A DNA stretch of 13,066 nucleotides from Flavobacterium sp. (GCA_012032075.1 JAAURU010000049.1:1-13066); one strand, 5' to 3'. Shown: positions 1 to 8,762, counted from the first letter of the stretch. The notes: generated by a model not told the origin, from the sequence alone. Numbers and translations are program-made.

Positions 1-657
1 TACAAGTTACTTTTTATTTCAACATTATTTTTTTTTAATTCTTCTTTTAAAAAAACAATGAACTTTTGAGGATATAAGTGCGCATCACTTTTATAGTGAA
101 CGGCTCCAATTGCATTTGTTTTTGTTCCTGTTTCTAGTTTGTTAATGTCGTTTTTGTCTAAAAATTCGACTTCTAATCCTAATTTTTCAGCCAAAATTCC
201 TTCGTGATAAATTTCTTCACCTACTTTTTCAGTTTTATACAACATTAATAATCCTTTTTCTTCATAAAAAAAAGAAGAATTTACTTTGTGTAAATCTTGG
301 TACAATTCTTTACTTAATAAAGACAAATCGCGCAAAAGCAGGCATTGCCATATCGACTTGTTTTTGATTGGCATTTTTGTAAAATTTCAAACCCCAATTT
401 ATCAAATCTAAACTCAATCTAGGCTTTATATAAAATGGACTTTTGCTATCAAGCATCCATTTGAAGCCTTGTGCAATCATACCAGGCTGAGCCAATGGAA
501 TGATATGAGAAGGCACAATCATACCAGCGTTTCCATAAGAACAACCATCATTCATTTCACTCGAATCGAAGAGGGTTACTTTATAACCTTCTTTTGACAA
601 ATAATAAGCCGAACATAAGCCTATTACACCACCACCTATTACAGTTATATGTTGCAT
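1..657 (-). CDS. FAD-dependent D-amino-acid (probable D-hydroxyproline) dehydrogenase, DadA-like; partial and frameshifted
   Basis: This is the N-terminal half of a DAO/DadA-family flavoenzyme; the C-terminus lies beyond position 1. The first residues form a Rossmann FAD-binding loop, GGGVIG at about residues 8-13, followed by an acidic residue after the second strand (TLFDSSE, about 28-34). It starts 6 bases after the epimerase stop, so it is probably the last-seen gene of the hydroxyproline operon. From that context I infer that it oxidises cis-4-hydroxy-D-proline to 1-pyrroline-4-hydroxy-2-carboxylate. The frame breaks in the four-A run at 334-337 (plus strand). Removing one A joins the upstream frame to a continuation reading PALRDLSLLSKELYQDLHK, and that frame then stays open to position 1. 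Family assignment is firm. Substrate is inferred from neighbours, and a general D-amino-acid dehydrogenase cannot be excluded from half a protein. Confidence 0.85.
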
Positions 658-663
658 ATATTT

Positions 664-1677
664 TTATATTACCTGAAATCCGTGTGCATATGGATCATCT
701 TTATCATCAATAATAATGGTGTTGTAACCATAAATTTTTGCCCAACCCTGAATGCTTGGAATAATAGCTGTTTTACCCTGTAAAGTAGTGACTTCTTCCA
801 CTTTACCAGTAAATTTACTACCAATGTAGCTCTCGTGAACAAAAGCTTCTCCTTGTTTTAATTTTCCTTTGGCAAACAATTGGGCCAATCTTGCTGAAGT
901 TCCTGTTCCGCAAGGAGAACGATCAATGGCTTTGTCTCCATAAAACACTGCATTTCTTCCAGAAGATGTTGAGTCAAGTGGTGTTCCTGTCCATAATAAA
1001 TGACTCACGTCTCTTATGGTTTCGTTTTCAGGATGAATAAAGTAATTTGGATATTTTTTGTTGATTTTTTTTCTAATTTCCTGACTGTATTGAATGATTT
1101 TACTGGCTGTAAAATTTTGGATTCCTGAAAAATTATTTTGAGGATCAACAATGGCATAATAATTTCCTCCATAAGCCACATCAAAAGTCAGTTCTCCAAG
1201 TTCTGAACAATCGATAGTTAAATTTTCAGCTGCTAAATACGATTTAACATTGGTTAACTTTACCCATTCTACCTTATTATTCTCATTTTGTTTGTATTCT
1301 ATGTTGACCAAACCCGCTGGTGCTTCCATTTTAATTTTTCCAGGTATTTTAGGGGTAACCAAACCTTCTTCAATTGCAATTGTTATTGTACCAATAGTTC
1401 CATGACCACACATAGGCAAACAACCCGAAGTTTCTATAAATAAAATGCCAAAATCATTTTCTGGATTACTAGGTGGAAATAAAATACTTCCACTCATCAT
1501 ATCATGACCACGAGGTTCAAACATTAATCCTTTGCGAATCCAATCGTATTCTTTCAAGAAATGCTGTCTTTTTTCGCTCATGTTATTCCCTATTAAAATA
1601 GGACCACCACCAGCCACTACTCTAACTGGATTGCCACAAGTATGAGCATCGATACAAAAGAAAGTTTTTTTTGACAT
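664..1677 (-). CDS. 4-hydroxyproline 2-epimerase (proline racemase family)
   Basis: This intact 337-residue protein of the proline racemase family likely interconverts trans-4-hydroxy-L-proline and cis-4-hydroxy-D-proline, the entry step of the pathway. Both catalytic cysteines are visible: C90 in MCGHGTIG and C256 in DRSPCGTGTSA. The family's dehydratase branch (trans-3-hydroxyproline dehydratase) usually replaces the first Cys with Thr or Ser, so two cysteines favour a racemase/epimerase. Proline racemase itself is an alternative, but the DapA-type deaminase and semialdehyde dehydrogenase alongside argue for hydroxyproline. The ATG shares its A with the TAA stop of the preceding dehydrogenase gene (TAATG, plus-strand 1675-1679), which suggests translational coupling. 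No frame damage is seen. Confidence 0.93.
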   Translation of the reverse strand: MSKKTFFCIDAHTCGNPVRVVAGGGPILIGNNMSEKRQHFLKEYDWIRKGLMFEPRGHDMMSGSILFPPSNPENDFGILFIETSGCLPMCGHGTIGTITIAIEEGLVTPKIPGKIKMEAPAGLVNIEYKQNENNKVEWVKLTNVKSYLAAENLTIDCSELGELTFDVAYGGNYYAIVDPQNNFSGIQNFTASKIIQYSQEIRKKINKKYPNYFIHPENETIRDVSHLLWTGTPLDSTSSGRNAVFYGDKAIDRSPCGTGTSARLAQLFAKGKLKQGEAFVHESYIGSKFTGKVEEVTTLQGKTAIIPSIQGWAKIYGYNTIIIDDKDDPYAHGFQVI

Positions 1678-3264
1678 TAGGAAATAGCCGTATTTGTTAT
1701 TGTATTATTTATGGTTCTAAAAATACCCAATGGATTTTCGTTTTGTAATTCTTGAGGCAATAATTCGTTTGGCCAATCTTGAAAACTTACTGGTCTTACC
1801 CATCTTTTTACAGCATGAATTCCAATAGCAGTAAAACGCGAATCGGTTGAAGCTGGAAATGGACCACCATGAGACATTGCAGCACAAACCTCAACACCTG
1901 TTGGCACACCGTTGAAAATAAGTCGGCCAACTCTATTTTGCAAAGTCAAAACAATATTTTTATACTTCTTGATTTCGTTATTTTCACTCAGAATGGTTCC
2001 TGTTAGTTGTCCGTCTAAATTTTCAATTATCGTTTCTAATTCTTCAACATTTTCACATTCCACAACCATCGAAAAAGGCCCGAAAACCTCATGTCCTAAC
2101 GATTTATTTGCTAAAAACGTTTTCCCACATACTGAAACAACAGCTTGAGACGCATAATTTGATTTTAAATCACCCTCAAATTCTGCTAAAAGCGTTACTT
2201 CATTTTGTGTTTTCTGTTTTTGTTTCCCAATGTCATAGTTGCTTTTAATCGTAGTATGTAACATACAACTTGGATTTATATTTCTGATTTCGGAAGCTAA
2301 AATAGATTTGAATTGGGTTAACCCTTCACTTTTTATTCCTAAAATCAATCCAGGATTAGTACAAAACTGACCTGTTCCAAGCGTAATGGAACCAGCATAA
2401 GTGGTTGCCCATTTTTCGGCATTTACTTGTAAAGCTTCTGGTAAAATAACCACAGGATTTACACTTCCCATTTCTGCAAAAACAGGAATAGGTTCTGGTC
2501 GTTGTGCTGCTAAATTAAATAGGGCTTTTCCACCTGAAGCACTTCCTGTAAAACCAACTGCTTTAACTAAAGGATGTTTTACCAAAGTAGCACCTAATTC
2601 GTTTCCTTCTCCAATTAGATTAGAGAAAACACCATTAGGCATATTTGTTTTTTTAACGGCTTTACTTATTGTAGCAGCAACCATTTCACCAGTTCCTGCA
2701 TGCATAGGATGACTTTTTACAATCACCGAACAACCCGAAGCTAATGCTGAAACCGTATCACCACCACAAGTTGAAAATGCTAATGGAAAATTACTCGCTC
2801 CAAAAACTACCACTGGACCAATAGGTACAAGTATTTTTCTTAAATCTACTCTTGGCAATGGAGTTCTATTTGGCAAAGCAGTATCAATTGTGGCTTCTAC
2901 CCAAGAACCTTCTTCTAGCATAGTTGCAAAAGCTTTAAGTTGACCAATAGTTCTACCACGTTCTCCTTCTGCTCTACCCTTTGGCAAACCCGATTCTTGG
3001 CAATAAACATTTAGTAATTCATCTCCTAAAGCTAGTATTTCATTGGCAATTGCGTTTAAAAAATTTGCTTTTTGCTTCCCTGAATAGTTTTTATAAACGT
3101 TGAAGGCTTCATTTGCAAGCGTAACTGCTCTTTCAATTTCATTGGTTGTTGCTTCGGTAAAAATCCAAGGATTATTTTCGTTTTACTTCTGGATTTAGGG
3201 TTTTAAAAGTTGTTGTTCCTTCGGCTGATAGTTGATTTCCTATATAATTTTTTCCAGTAATCAT
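1677..3264 (-). CDS. Alpha-ketoglutarate semialdehyde (2,5-dioxovalerate) dehydrogenase; one frameshift near the N-terminus
   Basis: This is an aldehyde dehydrogenase superfamily protein of 528 residues once one base is removed, the usual size of the long KGSADH type. It oxidises 2,5-dioxopentanoate to 2-oxoglutarate with NAD(P)+, the last pathway step. Visible active-site elements are N158 (GASNFP), K183 in the cofactor site (KSHP), general base E264 (FAEMGSVNP) and nucleophile C301 (GTGQFCTNPG). I chose the start at 3264 (ATGATTACTGG), preceded by a run of A. The frame breaks in the T run at 3181-3184: removing one base gives NPEVNENNPWIFTEATT, continuous with the body. The part intact in this sequence begins around 2987-3178, so a shorter start is possible but would remove the N-terminal substrate and cofactor-binding portion. 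The stop overlaps the epimerase start by one base. Confidence 0.92.
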
Positions 3265-3280
3265 TGTTTTTTTTTTAGTA

Positions 3281-3294
3281 GACTAAAAATAGTC
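3281..3294 (-). other. Small inverted repeat upstream of the semialdehyde dehydrogenase gene
   Basis: On the minus strand GACTA-TTTT-TAGTC is a perfect 5-bp stem with a 4-base loop, lying between the deaminase stop (3335-3337) and the dehydrogenase start (3264). It is followed downstream by a run of A rather than U, so it is not a normal intrinsic terminator in the operon direction. It may be a weak mRNA hairpin or chance in AT-rich DNA. Confidence 0.3.
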
Positions 3295-3334
3295 AATTAT
3301 TTGTTGGTTTCATTGGCAAACAAAACCTTTTATA

Positions 3335-4261
3335 TTAAACCGTGACTAAAAGATTTTTATAATCAGGTAATTGCGGTTTGTTTTTTAATCCATCGTTAAT
3401 GATTTTTAAAACACGTTCTCTTTCAGTACCTATTAATGGTAATCTTGGTGACCTAACATTTTCTGTACCAATTCCTGTTGCAACTTCAGCCAATTTGATA
3501 TTTTGTACCAATTGTGGATTGATGTCTAATTCTAAAATTGGTAAAAACCATCTGTAAATTTTCAAAGCTTCTTCTATTCTTCCAGCTTTTGCCAATTTAT
3601 AAATAGCAACTGTTTCCGCTGGAAAAGCATCAACTAAACCAGCCACCCAACCATCTGCACCCATTAAAATACTTTCTAAACCAAGTGTATCAACACCTGT
3701 TAGAATTTTTAATCGGTTACCAAAACGATTGCGAATACGTGTTACATTTGAAATATCTCTTGTTGATTCTTTTACTGCTTGAATGTTATCAAATTTTAGT
3801 AATTCTTCAAACATATCTAAAGTAACTTCGATTTTATAATCTACAGGATTATTGTAAATCATAATAGGCAGGTTTGTGTTTTTTGCCACTTCAGAAAAAT
3901 AAACCACCGTTTCATGATCGGTTGCTTTATAACGCATGGGTGGCAACATCATTAAGCCTTTTGCTCCATCAAGTTCTGCTTTATTAGCTGCTTCAATAGC
4001 TCCTTTTGTAGTTTGCTCTGCAATATTTAAGATAACAGGTACTTTCCCATTTACAAAACTTACGGTTTCTTTTACTAATTCTCTTTTTTCTTCTTCTTTT
4101 AAAGTACTAGCTTCTCCAAGTGTTCCTCCTAATATAATGCCTTCAACACCAGCTTCTAATTGTGCATCTAGATTTTTATTGAACATTGCAAAATCTAAGG
4201 TGTCCTCTTTTGTAAATTTTGTAGTAACGGCTGGCATTACTCCTTTCCATTGTAAACTCAT
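3335..4261 (-). CDS. 1-pyrroline-4-hydroxy-2-carboxylate deaminase (DHDPS/NAL family)
   Basis: This 308-residue class I aldolase-fold lyase of the dihydrodipicolinate synthase family would deaminate 1-pyrroline-4-hydroxy-2-carboxylate to 2,5-dioxopentanoate, the substrate of the next gene's product. Family hallmarks visible are the GGTLGEAST loop (residues 45-53), Y136 in IYNNP, and Schiff-base lysine K164 in AVKESTRD. A conserved glycine-rich segment, GADGWVAG, lies at 201-208. The frame stays open upstream to 4324, but MSLQWKGVMPAV is a typical family N-terminus and a -7-like box lies at 4278-4285, so I place the start at 4261. It is the first gene of the operon, 70 bases before the dehydrogenase. 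A dihydrodipicolinate synthase role is less likely given the hydroxyproline genes beside it. Confidence 0.9.
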   Translation of the reverse strand: MSLQWKGVMPAVTTKFTKEDTLDFAMFNKNLDAQLEAGVEGIILGGTLGEASTLKEEEKRELVKETVSFVNGKVPVILNIAEQTTKGAIEAANKAELDGAKGLMMLPPMRYKATDHETVVYFSEVAKNTNLPIMIYNNPVDYKIEVTLDMFEELLKFDNIQAVKESTRDISNVTRIRNRFGNRLKILTGVDTLGLESILMGADGWVAGLVDAFPAETVAIYKLAKAGRIEEALKIYRWFLPILELDINPQLVQNIKLAEVATGIGTENVRSPRLPLIGTERERVLKIINDGLKNKPQLPDYKNLLVTV

Positions 4262-4277
4262 CTTTCTTGTTTTTTTA

Positions 4278-4285
4278 CAAATGTA
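4278..4285 (-). promoter_or_regulatory. Candidate -7 box of the hydroxyproline operon promoter
   Basis: The minus strand reads TACATTTG, an exact match to the Bacteroidota -7 consensus TAnnTTTG, 16 bases upstream of the deaminase ATG. Seventeen bases further upstream is TTTA (plus-strand 4303-4306), three of four bases of the TTTG -33 element. The position is right for the first gene of the operon. This is based on motif only. Confidence 0.5.
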
Positions 4286-4310
4286 GTAGCAATTAAAACG
4301 GATAAACCTA

Positions 4311-4361
4311 TAAATATTAACCAAAATAATACTATATTACCTTATTTAATCTAAATATTAA
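4311..4361. repeat. Direct repeat TAAATATTAA in the divergent control region
   Basis: The ten-base sequence TAAATATTAA occurs at 4311-4320 and again at 4352-4361, 41 bases start to start, which is close to four helical turns. It lies in the spacer between the operon and its divergent AraC-family gene, where paired direct half-sites are expected for such a regulator. The repeat is pure A/T in an AT-rich spacer, so chance is a real alternative. Confidence 0.35.
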
Positions 4362-4381
4362 AATTATTGATTATTATTTGA

Positions 4382-4389
4382 TACTTTAG
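4382..4389 (+). promoter_or_regulatory. Weak candidate -7 box for the AraC-family gene
   Basis: TACTTTAG differs by one base from TAnnTTTG and ends only 4 bases before the ATG at 4394, so the transcript would be leaderless or nearly so. No clear -33 TTTG is present at the expected distance. This is a weak call. Confidence 0.25.
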
Positions 4390-4393
4390 CATT

Positions 4394-5259
4394 ATGAAAG
4401 TATTTCCGTTTAAAATACCTAAAACCAAAGAACAAGCGCTTCTTTATCAAAAAGATGAAGAACTAATTTTGTATGATAAATTACATCAACATGAGGAAAT
4501 TCAAGTTAGTTATATAGAGCGTGGTGAAGGTGTAATAATTGTAGGAGATACTGTATCCGATTTCTCTGATGGTGACATCTTGGTTTTTGGTAGTAATTTA
4601 CCTCATGTATTGCGAAGTGAGAAAAGAAATAATACTATTAATCCTTATAACTTAGTACATAGCATATTTTTCACCACAAAATCTTTTGGTGATAAATTTT
4701 TTCAATTGCCAGAATTAAAATCGTTAGAATTCTTTTTTGAAAGTATTAAAAACGGACTTAAAATTGAGGAGAACAAGGCAGAAATTAGCTCACTTATTAA
4801 ACAATTTTCTGATACTAACGAAATTGATAGTCTTATTGCCTTTTTCCAGTTGATGCAATTATTAAATACGTCTAAAAAGAAAACCTTATCAAATTTTTCC
4901 TCTCAAAAACAATTTACTGATACAGAAGGGAAAAGAATGCAAGCAGTTTTTGAATATGTTATGAATAATTATGAGCAAAACATCTCTTTAAATAAAGTTG
5001 CCGATGTTGCCAACATGTCTAAAAATGCATTTTGTAGATACTTTAAAATAAGAACTAATAAGACTTTTTTGATTTTTTGATAGATTTACGAATTGAAAAA
5101 GCAACTCGGTTATTAATTAAAAATGAAGATTTATCAATTGCAGAAATTGCCGATAGTTGTGGTTTTAATAACATTTCACATTTTAATAGAAAATTTAAAG
5201 AAATTAAAGGTTTTTCCCCTTTACAATTTAAGAAGAAACAAAGTCTTACATTAAAATAA
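4394..5259 (+). CDS. AraC-family transcriptional regulator, probable hydroxyproline operon regulator; frameshifted
   Basis: The reconstructed 288-residue protein has an N-terminal cupin-like sensor domain and a C-terminal double helix-turn-helix domain. The cupin shows H31 and H33 with E34/E35 (LHQHEEIQ), the turn FSDGDILVF (57-65) and H71. The AraC DNA-binding domain covers roughly the last 100 residues, with first helix-turn-helix ISLNKVADVANMSKNAFCRYF and second LSIAEIADSCGFNNISHFNRKF. The frame breaks in the six-T run at 5065-5070. Adding one T gives KTFFDFLIDLRIEKA, the normal linker between the two helix-turn-helix units. As sequenced, the protein would lose the second unit. It is divergent from the hydroxyproline operon, so I infer that it controls that operon, probably activating in response to hydroxyproline or an intermediate. 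Confidence 0.9.
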
Positions 5260-5282
5260 TAAAACGCTAAACCAAAATAGCT

Positions 5283-5290
5283 TATTTTTG
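5283..5290 (+). promoter_or_regulatory. Candidate -7 box upstream of the metallophosphoesterase gene
   Basis: TATTTTTG matches TAnnTTTG exactly and ends 28 bases before the ATG at 5319, in the 59-base gap after the AraC-family gene. No matching -33 TTTG is visible. The bases overlap a small AT-only inverted repeat (5274-5288, AAAATA-GCT-TATTTT), which is too weak to call a terminator. Confidence 0.35.
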
Positions 5291-5318
5291 AGTAATAAAA
5301 TTTGGTACTTAAAAAAAT

Positions 5319-6218
5319 ATGTCTTCTCAAGATCGATTGAATAAAGCCTATAAAGAAGCTAAACGATTACCTTTCAGTAGTACTGATAAATTTATTTTAT
5401 TTAGTGATTGTCATCGTGGCGATAGCAGTTTTGCTGATGATTTTGCCAATAATCGAAACATTTATTTTCACGCTTTACAACACTATTTTAATGAAGGTTT
5501 TTCCTATGTAGAATTAGGAGATGGAGACGAATTATGGGAAAATATGTTTTTTAAAGATATTTTTGAAGCCAATAAAAATGTGTATTATTAATGCAAAATT
5601 TTTTACTGAAAATCGTTTGCATTTGATTTATGGCAATCATGACATGGTGTATCGAAATGAAAATGTTATTAAAAAAATCTACATGAGTATTTTGACCAAC
5701 GAAAAGGTGAAAAAGTGCCACTATTTCCAAATATAAAATTTCATGAAGCCATTGTTTTACAAAATATAGAGAATAATAATCAAGAATTGTTCTTAACACA
5801 TGGTCATCAGGCTGATTTTATGAATTATGTGGGTTGGAAAATCAATCGTTTTTTAGTACGAATTCTTTGGAAACCTTTACAAGTTTGGGGAATAAAAGAT
5901 CCAACGAGTCCTGCCAAAAATTACATTGAATTGATAAAAGTAGAGCGCAGAATAAAAAAATGGATTGCTTCAAACAGTAATAAAATAACCATTACAGGTC
6001 ATACACATAGACCTAGATTTCCAAGTCCAAGTGAAAATGCCTTACATTATTTTAATGATGGGAGTTGTGTACATCCAAGAAGTATAACAGGAATTGAAAT
6101 TGCAGAAGGTACAATTGCTTTAATCAAGTGGTTTATTGATACTAAAGAAGACGGAACACTTCAAATTGTAAAAGAGGTTTTAGAAGGACCTTGTAGATTA
6201 GAGGATTACAAAAATTAA
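5319..6218 (+). CDS. Calcineurin-like metallophosphoesterase; two frameshifts
   Basis: This is a dinuclear-metal phosphoesterase of the calcineurin-like superfamily, 299 residues when the frame is restored. All metal-binding motifs are present in order: FSDCHRGD (D30, H32), LGDGDELW (D68), YGNHD (N106, H107, D108), THGHQAD, and GHTHRPRF (H228, H230). The frame breaks twice. The first is around 5584-5592, where one base must be skipped to reach NAKFFTENRLHLIYGNHD. The second is in the seven-A run at 5671-5677, where adding one A gives IKKNLHEYFDQRKGEKVPLF. The two changes cancel, so the total stays a multiple of three. There is no signal peptide, so it is cytoplasmic. Substrate is unknown. A UDP-2,3-diacylglucosamine hydrolase-like activity is possible from the fold, but nothing in the context supports it. 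Confidence 0.87.
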
Positions 6219-6338
6219 AAATCACACATTTTAAAAAAACAGCTATCAGTTTTATTTAGGATAAAAATAATATGTTCATTACTGCAAAATCTTAAAAAAA
6301 ATTCTTAGGTTTATATCGCTATAACTAAAAAAACTTCA

Positions 6339-8010
6339 ATGTTAGGTAAGAAAAATACCTTTTTTTATTTTTATTTTTTATAAGCCTATACAGCAATGGG
6401 CAAAATGACTATAATTCAGTAATAGATGATTATTTATCACGTTATCAATATGATTCAGCAGCTTATATTACTCAAAAAGCGATAAAAGATATTACAAAAG
6501 AAAATTCTCAAAAAGCAGCTTATTATATACAATATTCCAAAATATTAAAATCGCTTTCTAAAGCAGATAGTTGTTTCTATTTTTTAGACAAAGCCGAAAA
6601 TTATTATAAAAAAAGAAAAAAACACTAGTGAACTATTTCATATTTTAACCCTTCGAGCTGAAATTTCTAGGTATTTAGTGAAGCAAAATTTAGCCAATAG
6701 CTATATTTATGAAGCCGAAAAATTATTTAAAGAGAATACTAATTTAAAATACAAATACTACTACTTAAATAGAAGAATGGCAATACTTGCCGAATATTAT
6801 AATACCACTCCAGATTCTCTTATTAAAGTTAAAGAAATTGGTAATTTTATACTTGAAAACCAACATGAAATCAAAGATAAATCCATTATTGTTTATACTT
6901 TAAATGAAATAGGTTATTTGGATTTTAAAAGAAACCCTGAAAATGCATTACCTTATTTTTTAAAGGCATATAAAGTTGCAAAAGAAAATGATATAAAAAT
7001 TGCTTTTATAGACGTTTGTATCAATTTAGGCAGGTTTTATCAACAAATTAAAAACGACACTAGTTTTGCTTCAAAATATTACAAAGAAGCTTTAGAACAA
7101 GCTAAAATAATAAATAATTTATGGCAAATACAGCAGTGCTATAATGAATTAAAAACCATAAATAACTTAATAAAGAGTATAAAGAGGCCATGATTTATGG
7201 TGATTCTTTAAATGAAATAAACAATAAAATATGCTTTTACTCTAGCAATAAAAAATATGAATTATTAGAAAATAAAATTATTATAGATGCTAAAGAAAAA
7301 GAACTAAAAACTTCAAAGAAAAATCAACTATTTTTAGTGCTCATTTTATTTTCTGTTTCTTGTAGTTTAGCCGTGTTGTGGTTTTTCATGAAAAAACAAA
7401 AAAAACAAAATATTCAATTAGAAAAATTATACCAAGAAAATCAATTTTTAATTAGTGAAACAAATCATCGAGTAAATAATAATTTACAGCTTATTTCTTT
7501 ATTAATTACAGATACCTTAAGAAAAAAACAAAACTGAAGAAAACAAACATGATTTTATAAAAATTTTATCTAAAATTGAAACCATTGCATCTCTTCATAG
7601 ACATTTGTATAAAAATAAAGATAAAAATGAAATCGAGTTGCGCGATTATTTATTAGAAATTAAAACCAACTTCAATGAAATTGCAACCGATAAAAATGTC
7701 GTTATTGATTTTAACATCGATGCTATTCAAATACATTCAGAAAACGCGATGTATCTAGGCTTATTAATTACTGAATTAATCATCAACTCCATCAAACATG
7801 CTTTTACAGAAAATCAAGAAAAAAAATTATGTAACCATAAAAAAAGAACTTGAAAATCTCTTTTTTGACTACCAAGATAATGGAGAAACTAGTATTAATA
7901 AAGACATAAAACCTAAGTTAATTCATCAACTTTGTTTACAATTAGACGTACAATATAACATTACTACCTCTAATGGATTTCAACTTTCTTTTATAAAAAA
8001 ACAATTGTAA
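6339..8010 (+). CDS. Sensor histidine kinase with exported TPR region and HisKA_2-type core; five frameshifts
   Basis: Restoring five single-base indels gives 556 residues. Domains in order: a signal peptide (residues 1-22, LFLFLFFISLYSNGQ); an alpha-helical TPR-like region to about 300, with repeat units such as ALPYFLKAYKVAKEN and ASKYYKEALEQAKI; one membrane helix at 331-351; then a HisKA_2 dimerisation/phosphoacceptor segment, SETNHRVNNNLQLI, with H377. An HATPase-like domain follows with N-box ELIINSIKHAF (E479, N483) and DNG at 513-515. The glycine-rich G2 stretch usually seen after DNG is poor here. Lesions: T run 6360-6366 (add one), A run 6608-6614 (remove one), AA 7169-7170 (add one), A run 7522-7528 (remove one), A run 7819-7826 (remove one). 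Its partner is the LytTR regulator 8 bases downstream. The signal sensed is unknown. Confidence 0.85.
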
Positions 8011-8018
8011 TACAACTT

Positions 8019-8669
8019 ATGCCTAAAATTTTAATTGTAGAAGATCAAGTACTTATAGCCAATCATATTAAAGATATACTTGTTGAAAATAATTATCTTG
8101 AGAATGATTTAGCCTACAAATTACTCCAAGCCTCTCAAAAAATAAAAGATTTCAATCCCAATTTAATTTTATTAGACATTAATGTGGAAGGCAAGGATTC
8201 AGGAATTATATGGGCTCAAGAAAATTTACATCATGAAAAAGTGATTTTTATTACAGGGCAAACCGAAATTGAAACCCTAAAAAAAGCATTAACTATTAAA
8301 CCAGTAGCTTATTTAACGAAACCCATTAAACCAATAGACTTAATTGCAGCTATTGAATTAGCTAAAGAACAAATCAAACCAAACTTCGTTAAAATTAAAG
8401 ATGGTTACAATGAAATAAAATTATATTTTGATGACATTTTATTTATCAAAAGCGATAAAAATTATATTGATTTACAAACCACATCAAAAATTATTACTTT
8501 GCGTAATTCACTCGACAACTTTCATAACGAGTTAGATGCTAATGAATTTATTAGAGTCCATCGTTCCTTTATTGTTAATAAGAATAAAATAACAAGTAAA
8601 AATACTACTTTGATTAAAATTAATCAGTTTGAAATTCCAGTTTCAAGGGTTTTTTCTTTCGAAATTTAA
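8019..8669 (+). CDS. LytTR-family response regulator
   Basis: This intact 216-residue protein has an N-terminal receiver domain (about 1-115) and a C-terminal LytTR DNA-binding domain (about 120-216). Receiver residues visible are acidic E8/D9, phosphoacceptor D53 (LILLDINVEG), T79 (IFITG) and K101 (YLTKPI). The LytTR part shows FVKIKDGYNEIKLYFDDILF, then SDKNYIDLQT, NSLDNF and EFIRVHRSFIVN, all typical of that domain. It starts 8 bases after the histidine kinase stop, so the two form a two-component operon. Target genes are unknown. The surface-protein genes immediately downstream are reasonable candidates, but I see no convincing LytTR repeat sites before them. Confidence 0.94.
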   Translation: MPKILIVEDQVLIANHIKDILVENNYLENDLAYKLLQASQKIKDFNPNLILLDINVEGKDSGIIWAQENLHHEKVIFITGQTEIETLKKALTIKPVAYLTKPIKPIDLIAAIELAKEQIKPNFVKIKDGYNEIKLYFDDILFIKSDKNYIDLQTTSKIITLRNSLDNFHNELDANEFIRVHRSFIVNKNKITSKNTTLIKINQFEIPVSRVFSFEI

Positions 8670-8729
8670 TTTTCATATACAAACTTCTGCATTTCGTACC
8701 AAAATAAAAGTAGCTATCTTTTCATTTTA

Positions 8730-8737
8730 TATTTTTG
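8730..8737 (+). promoter_or_regulatory. Candidate -7 box before the first LamG surface-protein gene
   Basis: TATTTTTG is an exact TAnnTTTG match, 25 bases before the ATG at 8763, in the 93-base gap after the response regulator. No TTTG -33 element is found at the usual distance. It suggests that the surface genes have their own transcript. Confidence 0.35.
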
Positions 8738-8762
8738 TTTCATAACTCCAAATTTTAGAACT

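Noticed and set aside
664..1677. Trans-3-hydroxy-L-proline dehydratase instead of epimerase
   Set aside because: The first catalytic position is Cys (C90), not the Thr or Ser usual in that dehydratase branch, and the neighbouring genes fit the 4-hydroxyproline route.
1912..2148. Plus-strand frame of 78 codons
   Set aside because: It lies opposite the conserved aldehyde dehydrogenase frame and has no recognisable domain. The same reasoning rejects 2401-2712 and 3936-4286.
4262..4324. Longer start for the deaminase at 4324
   Set aside because: The extra 21 residues (MVNIYRFIRFNCYY...) do not look like the family, they overlap the candidate promoter box, and MSLQWKGVMP is a normal N-terminus.
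5274..5288. Inverted repeat AAAATA-GCT-TATTTT as a terminator
   Set aside because: The stem is A/T only and the spot also matches a -7 box. It is too weak to terminate convincingly.
5055..5330. Minus-strand frames at 5055-5330 and 5551-5799
   Set aside because: They lie opposite the AraC-family and metallophosphoesterase genes, whose conserved motifs run on the plus strand.
6219..6338. Possible small gene or RNA in the 120-base gap before the histidine kinase
   Set aside because: No open frame with sensible composition and no stable hairpin seen. TAGGTTTA at 6306-6313 is a one-mismatch -7 box without a -33 partner.
6339..8010. Programmed ribosomal frameshifting in the histidine kinase
   Set aside because: Five shifts in both directions within one gene, two of the shift types repeated elsewhere in unrelated genes, and one in a simple AA pair do not fit a programmed mechanism. 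Sequence error is simpler.
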